Assembly: GCF_001751365.1 (NCBI RefSeq) | Contig: NZ_LJGT01000039.1 | Coordinates: 1-64,000 of the forward strand | Direction: 5' to 3' | Origin: Streptomyces abyssalis | GTDB taxonomy: Bacteria > Actinomycetota > Actinomycetes > Streptomycetales > Streptomycetaceae | DNA: 64,000 nt | Part shown: positions 42,029 to 50,888 of the stretch, piece after piece | Layout of the letters: the number at the start of each line of letters is the position of its first letter | How positions within the stretch are numbered: the stretch's first letter is position 1 | Notes under the pieces: model-generated | What the model saw: only the letters and a program-made list of their open reading frames with translations | Databases searched by the model: none | Told to the model about the DNA's origin: nothing | Translations under genes and position numbers: made by a program

Positions 42029-43106
42029 AGCCGTGCGTACCGCCGGCGCCGGAGGCACCGCCGCCGCGTCCGGCGTCGCCGGACACCGGTGTGCGCGCCG
42101 CGATCCAGCTCATCACCATCTTCTCCACACCGGACCTGGTCAGCAGCCCGCCGCCGTGCTCCGCGCCCGGCACCGTCGCGACGGTGATGTCGCCCGGTGC
42201 CATGCCGCGCCGCAGCTCGGCCGCACGGAGCGCCTCCGAATGGGCGACGGGTACGAAGTCGTGCCGGGAGTGGATCAGCAGCATGGGCGGATCGTCGGCT
42301 CCCGAGGCGTGCTCCGTCGCCGACATGTCCTGCCACACGCGCCGGCACAGCGCGGCCTTCCGCTCCGTCCCGCGGCCCTCGTGCGTCCCGCCCCGCTGCT
42401 GTCCGCGCTCCTGCTGTCCGTGCGGCGGGTCGGGCTCACAGCCCGCCAGCCGCGCGGCGTTGGCGCGCAGCACCGCCATGCCCGCGCTGTCGCCGTCGGG
42501 TGCGTTCGCCGTACTCCAGGAGCGGTAGGGGTCCACGACCGGTGAGAGCGCGACGACTCCTGCGAGGTGCCGGCGCCCCGCCCCGTACGCACCGGCGCTC
42601 GTGGCGAGCTGCCCGCCCGCCGAGGAGCCGAGGAGGACGATCCGGTGCGGGTCCACGCCGAACTGCCGTGCGTGCCGGCCGATCCAGCGCACCGCGCGCA
42701 GCACGTCCACGCGCTGGGCGGGCCAGGCGGCGTCGGTGTTGCGGCGGTAGCCGAGGTTGAAGACGGCAGGCCCGGCGCCGGCGATCCGCCGTGCCCACAT
42801 GTTCCAGCCGGCCGACCGGTCCTGGTACCAGAAGCCCCCGTGCACGATGACGACGCCCGTACGGAGCGGGCCGGGTCGTGCCGGGTTCCCGTCGCTGTAG
42901 GCGACCAGCTTCTGCCGCGGCAGCGGGCCGTAGGAGTACGTGCGACGCTCCGGTTCGGGCCGGGACTGCCCGGACGGCTCGCGCTCCTGGCCGCCGCGCA
43001 CCACGGGCGACGTGCAGAGAATCAGCGCCAGACACGTCACGAGGAGGACGGGGAGTCTGTGCACGTTCACCAGCGTCAGGGCCCCTCGTCCGAGCCGCAA
43101 CAGCAC
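42027..43106 (-). CDS. Alpha/beta hydrolase (esterase) with N-terminal signal anchor
   Basis: A 359-residue alpha/beta hydrolase of the carboxylesterase/BD-FAE-like group. An N-terminal hydrophobic segment (about 17-34) suggests export or a membrane anchor. VVIVHGGFWYQDRSAGWN is the oxyanion-hole motif; IVLLGSSAGGQLATSAGAYG holds the nucleophilic Ser; SRHDFVPVAHSEAL has the acid; and GAEHGGGLL has the His. The start is taken as the GTG at 43106; a GTG 36 bases downstream is also possible. A Gly/Gln/Arg-rich insertion (about residues 225-240) is a local oddity. The substrate is unknown. Confidence 0.85.
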   Translation of the reverse strand: MLLRLGRGALTLVNVHRLPVLLVTCLALILCTSPVVRGGQEREPSGQSRPEPERRTYSYGPLPRQKLVAYSDGNPARPGPLRTGVVIVHGGFWYQDRSAGWNMWARRIAGAGPAVFNLGYRRNTDAAWPAQRVDVLRAVRWIGRHARQFGVDPHRIVLLGSSAGGQLATSAGAYGAGRRHLAGVVALSPVVDPYRSWSTANAPDGDSAGMAVLRANAARLAGCEPDPPHGQQERGQQRGGTHEGRGTERKAALCRRVWQDMSATEHASGADDPPMLLIHSRHDFVPVAHSEALRAAELRRGMAPGDITVATVPGAEHGGGLLTRSGVEKMVMSWIAARTPVSGDAGRGGGASGAGGTHG

Positions 43107-43140
43107 TCTCCGTGACCGGCAGCCGCGGGCCGGACGTGCG

Positions 43141-43176
43141 GCGGCCCCGGCTCCGCGTGTACGGAACCGGGGCCGC
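43141..43176 (-). terminator. Strong hairpin downstream of the peptide transporter gene
   Basis: A 15-base stem (43141-43155 and 43162-43176), with one mismatched position, closes around a six-base loop. It lies 31 bases past the transporter stop on the minus strand. Confidence 0.75.
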
Positions 43177-43206
43177 CGGACAGGCCGCTCGAGGGGCGGC
43201 GCGGTG

Positions 43207-44709
43207 CTACTTCACGGTGCCCAGCAGCAGGTTGATCCGCTTGCGGGCCATGAGGAAGACGACGCCCGCGAGCGCCGCGAGGACGCCCTGGATCCCGAAG
43301 CTCGTCGTGCTGCTCGCCGCGTCGCCCAGTACGAGCTGGACGATGGCGAAGACGCAGTCGCCCGCGGTGACCGCCAGGAACCACACACCCATGAGCTGGC
43401 TCGCGTACTTGGCGGGCGCCAGCTTCGTGGTGACCGACAGCCCGACCGGCGAGAGGCACAGCTCCGCGAGCGTCTGCAGCAGGTAGACGGTGATCAGCCA
43501 GAGCGGCGTCACCTTGTCGCCGCCGGAGGCCGAGGCGATGGCGAGCATCATCACGCCGAAGGAGACGCCGATGCCGATCAGACCGAAGGAGAACTTCGTC
43601 GTGGTCGCCGGGTTGCGGCTGCCGAGCTTGACCCAGAGCGCCGCCAGGACGGGAGCGAGGATCATCACCCACAGCGGGTTGACCGACTGGAACCAGCTCG
43701 TGGGGAACTCGATCCCGAACAGGTCGGTCGAGGTGCTCTTCTCGGCGAACAGGTTCAGCGTCGAACCGGCCTGGTCGAAGATCATCCAGAAGATCGCCGC
43801 CGCGACGAAGAACCAGATGTAACCGCCGAGCTTCTTCCGCTCGTCCTCGGTGACCTCGCGGTCGCGCCGCATCTTCACGAAGTAGTACGTGGGGAGCACC
43901 AGACCCGCGATGCTCAGCGGCCACAGCACCCAGTCGATGGTGAAGGCCTCCGCGAGCACGACGGCCGTGTAGAAGACGCCCGTCACGGCCGCGGCGATCA
44001 GGGTGTTGCGGATGGCCTTGTTGCGCTCGCTCACATCCAGGGGCTGCGGTACGACGCTGGACTGGGCGGGGAGCTGCCGGGTGCCGACCAGGAACTGGAT
44101 CAGGCCCAGGGCCATGCCGACCGCTGCGAGCCCGAAGCCCAGGTGCCAGCTGACCTTCTGACCGGCCCAGCCGATGAGCAGCGGGGCCGCGAAGGCGCCG
44201 ATGTTGATCCCCATGTAGAAGACGGTGAATCCACCGTCCCTGCGGGGGTCGTTGGGGCCCGCGTAGAGGTGGCCGACCATCGTGGAGATGTTGGCCTTCA
44301 GCAGGCCGGAACCGACGCCGATGAAGGCGAGACCGGCGAAGAAGAGCGCGTTGACGCCGGTGGCCAGCAGCGCGTGGCCGATCATGATCACGAACGCCGA
44401 TATGGCGACCGTCTTGCGCGGCCCCCAGACGCGGTCGCCGAGCCAGCCGCCCGGCATCGCCATCAGATAGACGGTGGCGTTGTAGACCGAGTAGAGCGCC
44501 ACGGCGGTGGCCGGGGCCATGCCCATGCCGCCCTCGGTGACGGCGGCCGTCAGATAGAGGACGAGCAGGGCGCGCATTCCGTAGAAGCTGAAGCGCTCCC
44601 ACATCTCGGTCATGAAGAGGGTGGCGAGACCGCGGGGGTGACCGAAGAAGGTCTTGCCGTCGGCCGCAGGCGGTTGCTGCGGCGCGTCCTTGGACGTTGT
44701 GGACGCCAT
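43207..44709 (-). CDS. Proton-dependent peptide transporter (POT/PTR family)
   Basis: A 500-residue, 12-14-helix membrane symporter importing di- and tripeptides with protons. MTEMWERFSFYGMRALLVLYL near residue 32 is the PTR2 ExxERFxYY-type signature with slight variation, and GGWLGDRVWGPRKTV is the loop between helices. The start at 44709 gives MASTTSKDAPQQPPAADGKTFFGHPRG. Internal hydrophobic segments include NIGAFAAPLLIGWAG and VPTYYFVKMRRDREV. It stands alone on the minus strand between a hairpin and a 542-base divergent gap upstream of the two-component system. Confidence 0.93.
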   Translation of the reverse strand: MASTTSKDAPQQPPAADGKTFFGHPRGLATLFMTEMWERFSFYGMRALLVLYLTAAVTEGGMGMAPATAVALYSVYNATVYLMAMPGGWLGDRVWGPRKTVAISAFVIMIGHALLATGVNALFFAGLAFIGVGSGLLKANISTMVGHLYAGPNDPRRDGGFTVFYMGINIGAFAAPLLIGWAGQKVSWHLGFGLAAVGMALGLIQFLVGTRQLPAQSSVVPQPLDVSERNKAIRNTLIAAAVTGVFYTAVVLAEAFTIDWVLWPLSIAGLVLPTYYFVKMRRDREVTEDERKKLGGYIWFFVAAAIFWMIFDQAGSTLNLFAEKSTSTDLFGIEFPTSWFQSVNPLWVMILAPVLAALWVKLGSRNPATTTKFSFGLIGIGVSFGVMMLAIASASGGDKVTPLWLITVYLLQTLAELCLSPVGLSVTTKLAPAKYASQLMGVWFLAVTAGDCVFAIVQLVLGDAASSTTSFGIQGVLAALAGVVFLMARKRINLLLGTVK

Positions 44710-45251
44710 GTGGGGGGTTTCCTCGCTGTGTGAGAAGGGGGCCGGTGCCGGCCGCCGGCGGGGTGCCGCAGGCGTCCGGTGCAGCCCTGCGTGCTTCTCA
44801 CAGCGCGGGGCCCGGCACTGGGGACAGTTGGTGCGGCTTCCGCCGTACGTCCCCGAGGCCGGGAGGTGACGGGAGGGTCCTGGCGCAGCGACGTTCCTGA
44901 GGCCCGGCAGCGGGGGACAGGATCGTGCGCGCGTGCTCGTCCGCCCCCTGTGGGCGGAAGTCCGCCGCCGGACCGGCCGGCCGGCGGCGCATGACGCGCA
45001 GACGGCCGACGACACAGGATCACCACCGCACTGACTCCGCCGGGGTCCGTCCGTCCCCTGGGTGATCACGCCGGAAGTCGGCTCACCATACGTCACGGGG
45101 GTACCGGCGGCGGAAGGGAATGGGAGCGAGATCACAGGCACCGGGAGTAAAATCCCAGTCAATTCGAAGGTAACGAGTTCGCATCTCCGACGATTCGCGC
45201 TGGTTGACAGGGACCGGCCTTACGCTCGGCGACGAGGACTACCATCGGCCC
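44710..45251. other. 542-base divergent region upstream of POT and response regulator genes
   Basis: This region must hold both promoters. A perfect TTGACA at 45204-45209 faces right toward the response regulator, but there is no good -10 at 16-18 bases; TACGCT at 45221-45226 could instead be a -10 with a weak -35. A hairpin-like GGGA-GTAAAA-TCCC occurs near 45142. No open frame here looks coding. Confidence 0.45.
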
Positions 45252-45932
45252 ATGACCCGTGTACTGCTCGCCGAGGACGACGCCGCGATCTCGGAGCCCC
45301 TGGCCCGCGCGCTGCGCCGTGAGGGATACGAGGTCGAGGTGCGCGAGGACGGCCCAGGAGCGCTCGACGCAGGACTCAAGGACGGCATCGACCTGGTGGT
45401 GCTCGATCTCGGTCTGCCCGGCATGGACGGCCTGGAGGTCTGCCGCCGGCTGCGCAACGAGGGGCACGCCTTCCCCGTACTCGTCCTCACCGCACGCGCC
45501 GACGAGGTCGACACCGTTGTCGGTCTGGACGCGGGCGCCGACGACTACGTCACCAAGCCGTTCCGCCTGGCCGAGCTGCTCGCGCGCGTACGTGCGCTGC
45601 TGCGCCGGGGCACGGCCGCCGAGCCCGCGGCCCCGCCCGCCACCCACGGCGTGCGCATCGACGTCGACTCGCACCGCGTGTGGATGGGCGAGGACGAACT
45701 CCAGCTGACGGCCAAGGAGTTCGACCTGCTGCGCGTCCTCGTACGGGACGCGGGCCGGGTCGTCACCCGCGACCAGCTCATGCGCGAGGTCTGGGACACC
45801 ACGTGGTGGTCGTCCACCAAGACCCTCGACATGCACATCTCCTGGCTCCGCAAGAAGCTCGGCGACGACGCGGCGAACCCGCGCTACATCGCCACCGTGC
45901 GCGGCGTCGGGTTCCGGTTCGAGAAGAGCTGA
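45252..45932 (+). CDS. OmpR-type response regulator
   Basis: A 226-residue DNA-binding response regulator. The receiver (about 1-120) has the acidic pair EDD at 8-10, the phosphorylated D52 in VVLDLGLPGMDG and the switch Lys in DYVTKPFR. The winged-helix effector (about 130-225) has ELQLTAKEFDLLRVLVRDAGRVV and MHISWLRKKLGDD, with the closing VRGVGFRFE. Chosen start: ATG at 45252 (MTRVLLAEDDA). The histidine kinase follows after 22 bases, so the pair is an operon. The signal and targets are not known. Confidence 0.95.
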   Translation: MTRVLLAEDDAAISEPLARALRREGYEVEVREDGPGALDAGLKDGIDLVVLDLGLPGMDGLEVCRRLRNEGHAFPVLVLTARADEVDTVVGLDAGADDYVTKPFRLAELLARVRALLRRGTAAEPAAPPATHGVRIDVDSHRVWMGEDELQLTAKEFDLLRVLVRDAGRVVTRDQLMREVWDTTWWSSTKTLDMHISWLRKKLGDDAANPRYIATVRGVGFRFEKS

Positions 45933-45954
45933 GTAACGGCGTGGAGGGCTGCAC

Positions 45955-47238
45955 GTGCGGCGCAGGCTGATCCTCTCGACGCTGGCCGTCGTGCTCGTCG
46001 TCGTCGCCGTGTTCGGCATCTCCCTGATCCTCGTCGAGTCCCGCTCCATCGAGAACAGCGCCCGCGACAGCGTGAAATCGGAGGCCGTGCAGCTGGTCTC
46101 CGTCGTGGAGAGCCGCATCGTCGCCGGGGAGCAGGTGTCCCCCGCGACCATGGACAACGCCGTGCCCGAGAACCGGCACGTCCGCATCGACGTGCCGGGC
46201 AAGAAGTCCATCACCCTGGGCAAGCGCCGCGAGGGCAGGGTCATCGAGGCGTCGCAGACCGGTGCGCACGGCGAGCGCATCACCGTACGGCAGGGATACA
46301 GCACGGTTCAGGACGAGCTCAACCGCACGCTGCTGATCATCCTCGCGGTCGCACTGCTCGCCGTCGCGGCCGCGGCCATCCTCGCCGTACGCCAGGCGCA
46401 CCGCGTCGCCGCTCCGCTCACCGACCTCGCCGAGACCGCCGAACGCCTCGGCTCGGGCGACCCCCGCCCACGGCACCGGCGCTACGGCGTGCCCGAACTG
46501 GACCGCGTGGCCGACGTGCTGGACGGCAGCGCCGACCGGATCGGCCGGATGCTGACGGCCGAGCGCCGGCTCGCCGCGGACGCCTCGCACCAGTTGCGTA
46601 CGCCGCTGACCGCTCTGTCGATGCGGCTGGAGGAGATCATCGCCACCGCCGACACCGACGACCCGGACGACCGGGCGACCGTCAAGGAGGAGGCGACGAT
46701 CGCGCTGGCCCAGGTCGAACGGCTCACCGACGTCGTGCAGCGTCTGCTGACCAACTCCCGCGACCCGCGTTCCGCTTCGGCCGTCGGCCTCGACCTCGAC
46801 GAGGTGATCAAGCAGCAGGTGGAGGAGTGGAAGCCCGCCTACAGAAGCGCGGGACGCGCGATCGTACGTTCCGGAAAGCCGGGGCTGCGGGTCGTGGGCA
46901 CGCCGGGCGCGATCGCGGGAGTGCTGGCCACGCTCATCGAGAACTCCCTGATGCACGGCGCCGGACGGGTCGCGCTGCGTACCCGCGTGACCGGCAACCA
47001 GGTCGTCGTGGAGGTGACGGACGAAGGCCCCGGCGTGGACTCCGGACTGGGCTCACGCGTCTTCGAACGGACCGTCAGCGGCCACAACTCCACCGGCCTC
47101 GGCCTCGCCGTCGCCCGCGATCTGGCGGAGGCCGACGGCGGACGGCTGGAGCTACTTCAGCACCACCCGCCGGTTTTTGCCCTTTTCCTCAGCCGGGAGA
47201 CCGTCGGCCGAGGCCGAACCGGCGAGAATGCGGCCTGA
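45955..47238 (+). CDS. Sensor histidine kinase
   Basis: A 427-residue membrane histidine kinase starting at GTG. Two helices (about 5-27 and 125-146) bracket a small extracellular domain; HAMP follows (RQAHRVAAPLTDLAETAERLG); then HisKA with H212 in ASHQLRTPLTALSMR; then the ATPase core with N330 in LIENSLMHGAG, DEGPGV and GLGLAVARDLA. The C-terminus (about the last 29 residues) overlaps the 3' end of the opposing GtrA gene by 87 bases, yet both look complete. It pairs with the response regulator 22 bases upstream. Confidence 0.95.
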   Translation: MRRRLILSTLAVVLVVVAVFGISLILVESRSIENSARDSVKSEAVQLVSVVESRIVAGEQVSPATMDNAVPENRHVRIDVPGKKSITLGKRREGRVIEASQTGAHGERITVRQGYSTVQDELNRTLLIILAVALLAVAAAAILAVRQAHRVAAPLTDLAETAERLGSGDPRPRHRRYGVPELDRVADVLDGSADRIGRMLTAERRLAADASHQLRTPLTALSMRLEEIIATADTDDPDDRATVKEEATIALAQVERLTDVVQRLLTNSRDPRSASAVGLDLDEVIKQQVEEWKPAYRSAGRAIVRSGKPGLRVVGTPGAIAGVLATLIENSLMHGAGRVALRTRVTGNQVVVEVTDEGPGVDSGLGSRVFERTVSGHNSTGLGLAVARDLAEADGGRLELLQHHPPVFALFLSRETVGRGRTGENAA

Positions 47239-47688
47239 ACGGGAGCGGAAGACCCAGGTGCGGTACGTCCAGAAGCGGAAGACCGTGCCGATGCCGAGGC
47301 CCACGACGTTCTTCGCGATGTTGTCCGCGAGCGGCGAGGTGTAGCCCAGACCGTAGTGCGAGACGGCGAGGACGGCGTTCTCGATGACGAGCGCGATGCC
47401 GCTGAAGAAGAAGAAAAGGACGGTCTCGCGCTGGATCTGGCGCTTGTCGGTGTGCCGGTACGTCCAGTAGCGGTTGCCGAGGTAGTTGGTGCCGATCGCG
47501 ACGACCTGGGAGATCACACCCGAGCGGATGGGCGCCAACTGGAAAGTGTGGATGCACAGATTGAAGACGGCCACGTTCACCAGGAAACCGACCGCACCGA
47601 CGGTGCCGAACTTCGCCGCCTCCCGGACGAGCCGTTCGAGCCGGGTGCGCAGCCCTCTCAGGGTGCGCGCTGCTCTCCAGTCACCCAT
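47152..47688 (-). CDS. GtrA family membrane protein
   Basis: A 178-residue integral membrane protein of the GtrA family, with four hydrophobic segments (about 30-50, 60-80, 92-112 and 122-142). KFGTVGAVGFLVNVAVFNL starts the domain, and GTNYLGNRYWTYRHTDK is the characteristic first loop. GtrA-type proteins are linked to flipping or modifying lipid-linked sugars in O-antigen and wall polymer synthesis. The C-terminal 35 residues are charged and lie in DNA that also encodes the kinase C-terminus on the other strand. The start at 47688 gives MGDWRAARTLRGLRTRLERL. It precedes purK divergently, as in mycobacteria. Confidence 0.9.
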   Translation of the reverse strand: MGDWRAARTLRGLRTRLERLVREAAKFGTVGAVGFLVNVAVFNLCIHTFQLAPIRSGVISQVVAIGTNYLGNRYWTYRHTDKRQIQRETVLFFFFSGIALVIENAVLAVSHYGLGYTSPLADNIAKNVVGLGIGTVFRFWTYRTWVFRSRSGRILAGSASADGLPAEEKGKNRRVVLK

Positions 47689-47902
47689 GGTGCCGATTCC
47701 CCGTTCCGGTCGCCGTCGTCCTTCCCCCAGGCCACATGCTAACCAGCACGCATCAGCTCTCGCAGCGCGGCGGACCGCGGCCCGTGCGGGCAGGTGACCG
47801 GGCGGCGCGTCGGCCCGGAGGCCGTGAGCGGTGCCTTCCACGGCGGCCCCTGCCGCGCTGCGTACGGTCACCCGCCGCGCTACGCGTGGAGACGCGTACG
47901 GA

Positions 47903-47908
47903 TACGCT
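47903..47908 (+). promoter_or_regulatory. Putative -10 (TACGCT) for leaderless purK
   Basis: TACGCT ends six bases before the GTG start of purK, matching the TANNNT-N6-GTG pattern seen elsewhere in the window. Confidence 0.5.
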
Positions 47909-47914
47909 GAGGTT

Positions 47915-49102
47915 GTGACGTTCCCCGTAGTCGGCATGGTCGGTGGCGGCCAGCTAGCCCGCATGACCCACGAGGCGGGCATCCCGCTCGGCATCAGATT
48001 CAGGCTCCTGTCCGGCACTCCCCAGGACTCCGCGGCGCTGGCCGTGCGCGACGTGGTGGTCGGCGACCACAACGACCTCGCTACTCTGCGTGACTTCGCT
48101 CGCGGCTGCGACGTGATCACGTTCGACCACGAGCACGTACCGACCGAGCACCTTCGGGCGCTGGAGGCGGACGGCATCCCCGTACGGCCCGGTCCCGACG
48201 CGCTCGTGCACGCCCAGGACAAGGGCGTCATGCGGGCGCGGCTCGACAGCCTCGGCGTGGGCTGCCCGCGGCACCGCATCGTGCGGGACCCGGCGGACGT
48301 CGCGGCCTTCGCGGCGGAGGTCGCCGACGCGGACGGAGCGGGCGCGGACGGCGCGGCGCAGGACGCCGGCTTCCCCGTGCCCGTCGTGCTGAAGACGGTG
48401 CGCGGCGGCTACGACGGCAAGGGCGTCTGGGTCGTGCGCACCGCCGCCGAGGCGGCCGTCCCCTTCAAGGCGGGCGTGCCCGTGCTGGCCGAGGAGAAGG
48501 TCGACTTCGCACGCGAGCTCGCCGCTTGCGTGGTGCGTTCGCCGCACGGGCAGGCGGTCGCCTACCCCGTCGTCGAGTCCGTCCAGGTGGGCGGCGTCTG
48601 CGACACGGTGATCGCGCCCGCGCCCGGACTTCCCGACGACGAGGCCGTACAGGCGCAGGAGATGGCGCTGCGGATCGCCCAGGAGCTCGGCGTCGTCGGG
48701 CACATGGCGGTGGAGCTCTTCGAGACACCCGACGGGCGCGTGCTGGTGAACGAACTGGCGATGCGCCCGCACAACTCCGGTCACTGGACCCAGGACGGTG
48801 CGGTCACCTCGCAGTTCGCCAACCACCTGCGCGCCGTGCTCGACCTTCCGCTCGGCGATCCGCGCCCCCGCGCGCGCTGGACGGTGATGGCGAACGTGCT
48901 CGGCGGCGACTACCCGGACATGTACTCGGCGTACCGCCACTGCATGGCGCGCGACCCGCAGTTGAAGATCCACATGTACGGCAAGGACGTGAAGCCCGGC
49001 CGCAAGGTCGGCCACGTCAACACCTACGGCGACGACCTGGCCGACGTACGCGAACGCGCCGCACACGCCGCCGGATACCTGCGAGGAACGATCACGGAAT
49101 GA
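47915..49102 (+). CDS. purK: 5-(carboxyamino)imidazole ribonucleotide synthase
   Basis: A 395-residue ATP-grasp enzyme of purine synthesis that carboxylates AIR with bicarbonate and ATP to N5-[28 protein letters not shown] is the N-terminal nucleotide fold. [18 protein letters not shown] and the later [14 protein letters not shown] and [22 protein letters not shown] are ATP-grasp hallmarks. I chose the GTG at 47915, which gives normal length and has a likely leaderless promoter; a longer open frame upstream is not conserved. A short Ala/Gly/Asp insertion lies near residue 145. Its stop overlaps the purE ATG (ATGA). Confidence 0.96.
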   Translation: MTFPVVGMVGGGQLARMTHEAGIPLGIRFRLLSGTPQDSAALAVRDVVVGDHNDLATLRDFARGCDVITFDHEHVPTEHLRALEADGIPVRPGPDALVHAQDKGVMRARLDSLGVGCPRHRIVRDPADVAAFAAEVADADGAGADGAAQDAGFPVPVVLKTVRGGYDGKGVWVVRTAAEAAVPFKAGVPVLAEEKVDFARELAACVVRSPHGQAVAYPVVESVQVGGVCDTVIAPAPGLPDDEAVQAQEMALRIAQELGVVGHMAVELFETPDGRVLVNELAMRPHNSGHWTQDGAVTSQFANHLRAVLDLPLGDPRPRARWTVMANVLGGDYPDMYSAYRHCMARDPQLKIHMYGKDVKPGRKVGHVNTYGDDLADVRERAAHAAGYLRGTITE

Positions 49103-49635
49103 CGTCTGAATCCCCGCTCGTCGGCCTCGTCATGGGCTCCGACTCCGACTGGCCGGTCATGGAGGAAGCCGCAAAGGCGCTGGACGAGTTCGAGGTGCCC
49201 TACGAGGCGGACGTGGTCTCCGCGCACCGCATGCCGCGCGAGATGGTGACGTACGGCGAGGAGGCCGCCGCACGCGGACTCCGCGCGATCATCGCGGGCG
49301 CCGGCGGCGCCGCCCATCTGCCCGGCATGCTCGCCTCGGTCTCGCCGCTGCCGGTGATCGGCGTGCCGGTGCCGCTGAAGTACCTGGACGGGATGGACTC
49401 CCTGCTCTCCATCGTGCAGATGCCCGCGGGCGTGCCCGTCGCGACCGTCTCGGTGGGCGGCGCGCGCAACGCGGGCCTGCTGGCCGTACGGATGCTCGCG
49501 GCGGCCGACCCCGAACTGCAGGAGCGCATGCGGCGGTTCCAGGACGAGCTGAACGAAGAGGCGGCCGAGAAGGGCCGGCGGCTGCGCAGCAAGGTCGCCG
49601 CCGGCCGGGCCGGTTTCGGCTTCGGGGGCAACTGA
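49099..49635 (+). CDS. purE: N5-carboxyaminoimidazole ribonucleotide mutase
   Basis: A 178-residue enzyme that rearranges N5-CAIR to CAIR, the next step after Pur[21 protein letters not shown] contains the conserved SDSD near residues 15-18; [17 protein letters not shown] and [23 protein letters not shown] complete the active site of class I PurE. Its ATG overlaps the purK stop by four bases, so the two are translationally coupled, and its own stop overlaps the dipeptidase ATG by one base. The last 35 residues are Arg/Glu-rich. Confidence 0.96.
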   Translation: MTSESPLVGLVMGSDSDWPVMEEAAKALDEFEVPYEADVVSAHRMPREMVTYGEEAAARGLRAIIAGAGGAAHLPGMLASVSPLPVIGVPVPLKYLDGMDSLLSIVQMPAGVPVATVSVGGARNAGLLAVRMLAAADPELQERMRRFQDELNEEAAEKGRRLRSKVAAGRAGFGFGGN

Positions 49636-50849
49636 TGACCGGTGGCGGCGGAGCGGCCGCCGATCCGGCGCTGCTGGCACGGGCGCGCGAACTGCTCGCG
49701 GTTCACCCGGTCGTGGACGGGCACAACGATCTGCCGTGGGCGCTGCGCACGCAGGTCTCGTACGACATCTCGCGCCGCGACATCGCCCTCGACCAGTCGG
49801 CGCATCTGCACACCGACATCCCGCGGCTGCGGGCGGGCGGCGTCGGCGCCCAGTTCTGGTCAGTGTACGTCAGCACGGAGCTGGCCGGGGACGCCGCCGT
49901 GAGCGCCTGTCTCGAACAGATCGACGTCGTACGGCAGTTGACGGACCGGCACCCGGCTGACCTCCGGCTCGCGTTCTCCGCGGAAGGCATGGAGAAGGCG
50001 CGCTCCGAGGGCCGCATCGCCTCCCTCATGGGCGCCGAGGGCGGGCACTCCGTCGCCAACTCGCTTGCCACGCTGCGCGCGTTCCACGAGCTGGGCGTGC
50101 GCTACATGACGCTCACGCACAACGACAACACCGACTGGGCTGACTCGGCGACGGACGAGCCGCGCCACGGCGGCCTCACCCGCTTCGGCGAGGAGGTCGT
50201 ACGGGAGATGAACCGGTCGGGGATGCTCGTCGACCTCTCACACGTCGCGGCCTCCACGATGCGGGACGCACTGCGCGTCAGCGAGGCGCCCGTGATCTTC
50301 TCGCACTCCTCGGCCCGCGCGGTGTGCGACCACCCGCGCAACATCCCCGACGACGTGCTGGAGGCGCTGCCGCGCAACGGCGGTGTGGCGATGGCGACGT
50401 TCGTGCCGAAGTTCGTGCTGCCGGCGGCCGTCGCATGGACGAAGGACGCCGAGGAGAACATGCGGGCGCACGGCCTGCATCCGCTGGACACGGGCGAGGA
50501 AGGCATGCGCGTCCACCGCGCGTACGAGCGGGAGCACCCGCGTCCGGTCCCGGACGCATCCACCGTCGCGGACCATCTGGACCACATGCGCGAGGTCGCC
50601 GGCATCGACCATCTCGGCATCGGCGGCGACTACGACGGCACGGCGTTCGTGCCGTCGCAGCTGGAGGACGTGTCCGGCTACCCGAACCTCGTCGCCGAAC
50701 TGCTGCGGCGGCGCTGGTCGGAGGAGGACCTGGCGAAGCTGACGTGGCGGAACGCGGTGCGCGTGCTGGGCGACGCGGAAGCGGTGGCACGGGAGTTGCG
50801 CGGCCGGCGCGGACCCTCGGTCGCGACGATCGGCGCGCTGGACGGCTGA
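49635..50849 (+). CDS. Membrane dipeptidase (M19 family)
   Basis: A 404-residue zinc dipeptidase of the renal dipeptidase family. The HxD metal site is [22 protein letters not shown] supplies the bridging Glu; DLSHVAAST and [10 protein letters not shown] supply His ligands; and [11 protein letters not shown] closes the site. No strong signal peptide is visible, so it may be cytoplasmic, although related enzymes are membrane-anchored. Its ATG shares one base with the purE stop, showing tight coupling to purine genes; this order is common in Streptomyces, with no known functional link. Substrates would be small dipeptides. Confidence 0.93.
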   Translation: MTGGGGAAADPALLARARELLAVHPVVDGHNDLPWALRTQVSYDISRRDIALDQSAHLHTDIPRLRAGGVGAQFWSVYVSTELAGDAAVSACLEQIDVVRQLTDRHPADLRLAFSAEGMEKARSEGRIASLMGAEGGHSVANSLATLRAFHELGVRYMTLTHNDNTDWADSATDEPRHGGLTRFGEEVVREMNRSGMLVDLSHVAASTMRDALRVSEAPVIFSHSSARAVCDHPRNIPDDVLEALPRNGGVAMATFVPKFVLPAAVAWTKDAEENMRAHGLHPLDTGEEGMRVHRAYEREHPRPVPDASTVADHLDHMREVAGIDHLGIGGDYDGTAFVPSQLEDVSGYPNLVAELLRRRWSEEDLAKLTWRNAVRVLGDAEAVARELRGRRGPSVATIGALDG

Positions 50850-50888
50850 ACGGGGCAGGCCGGTACGGGTGGCGCTGCGGGCGTCGTT

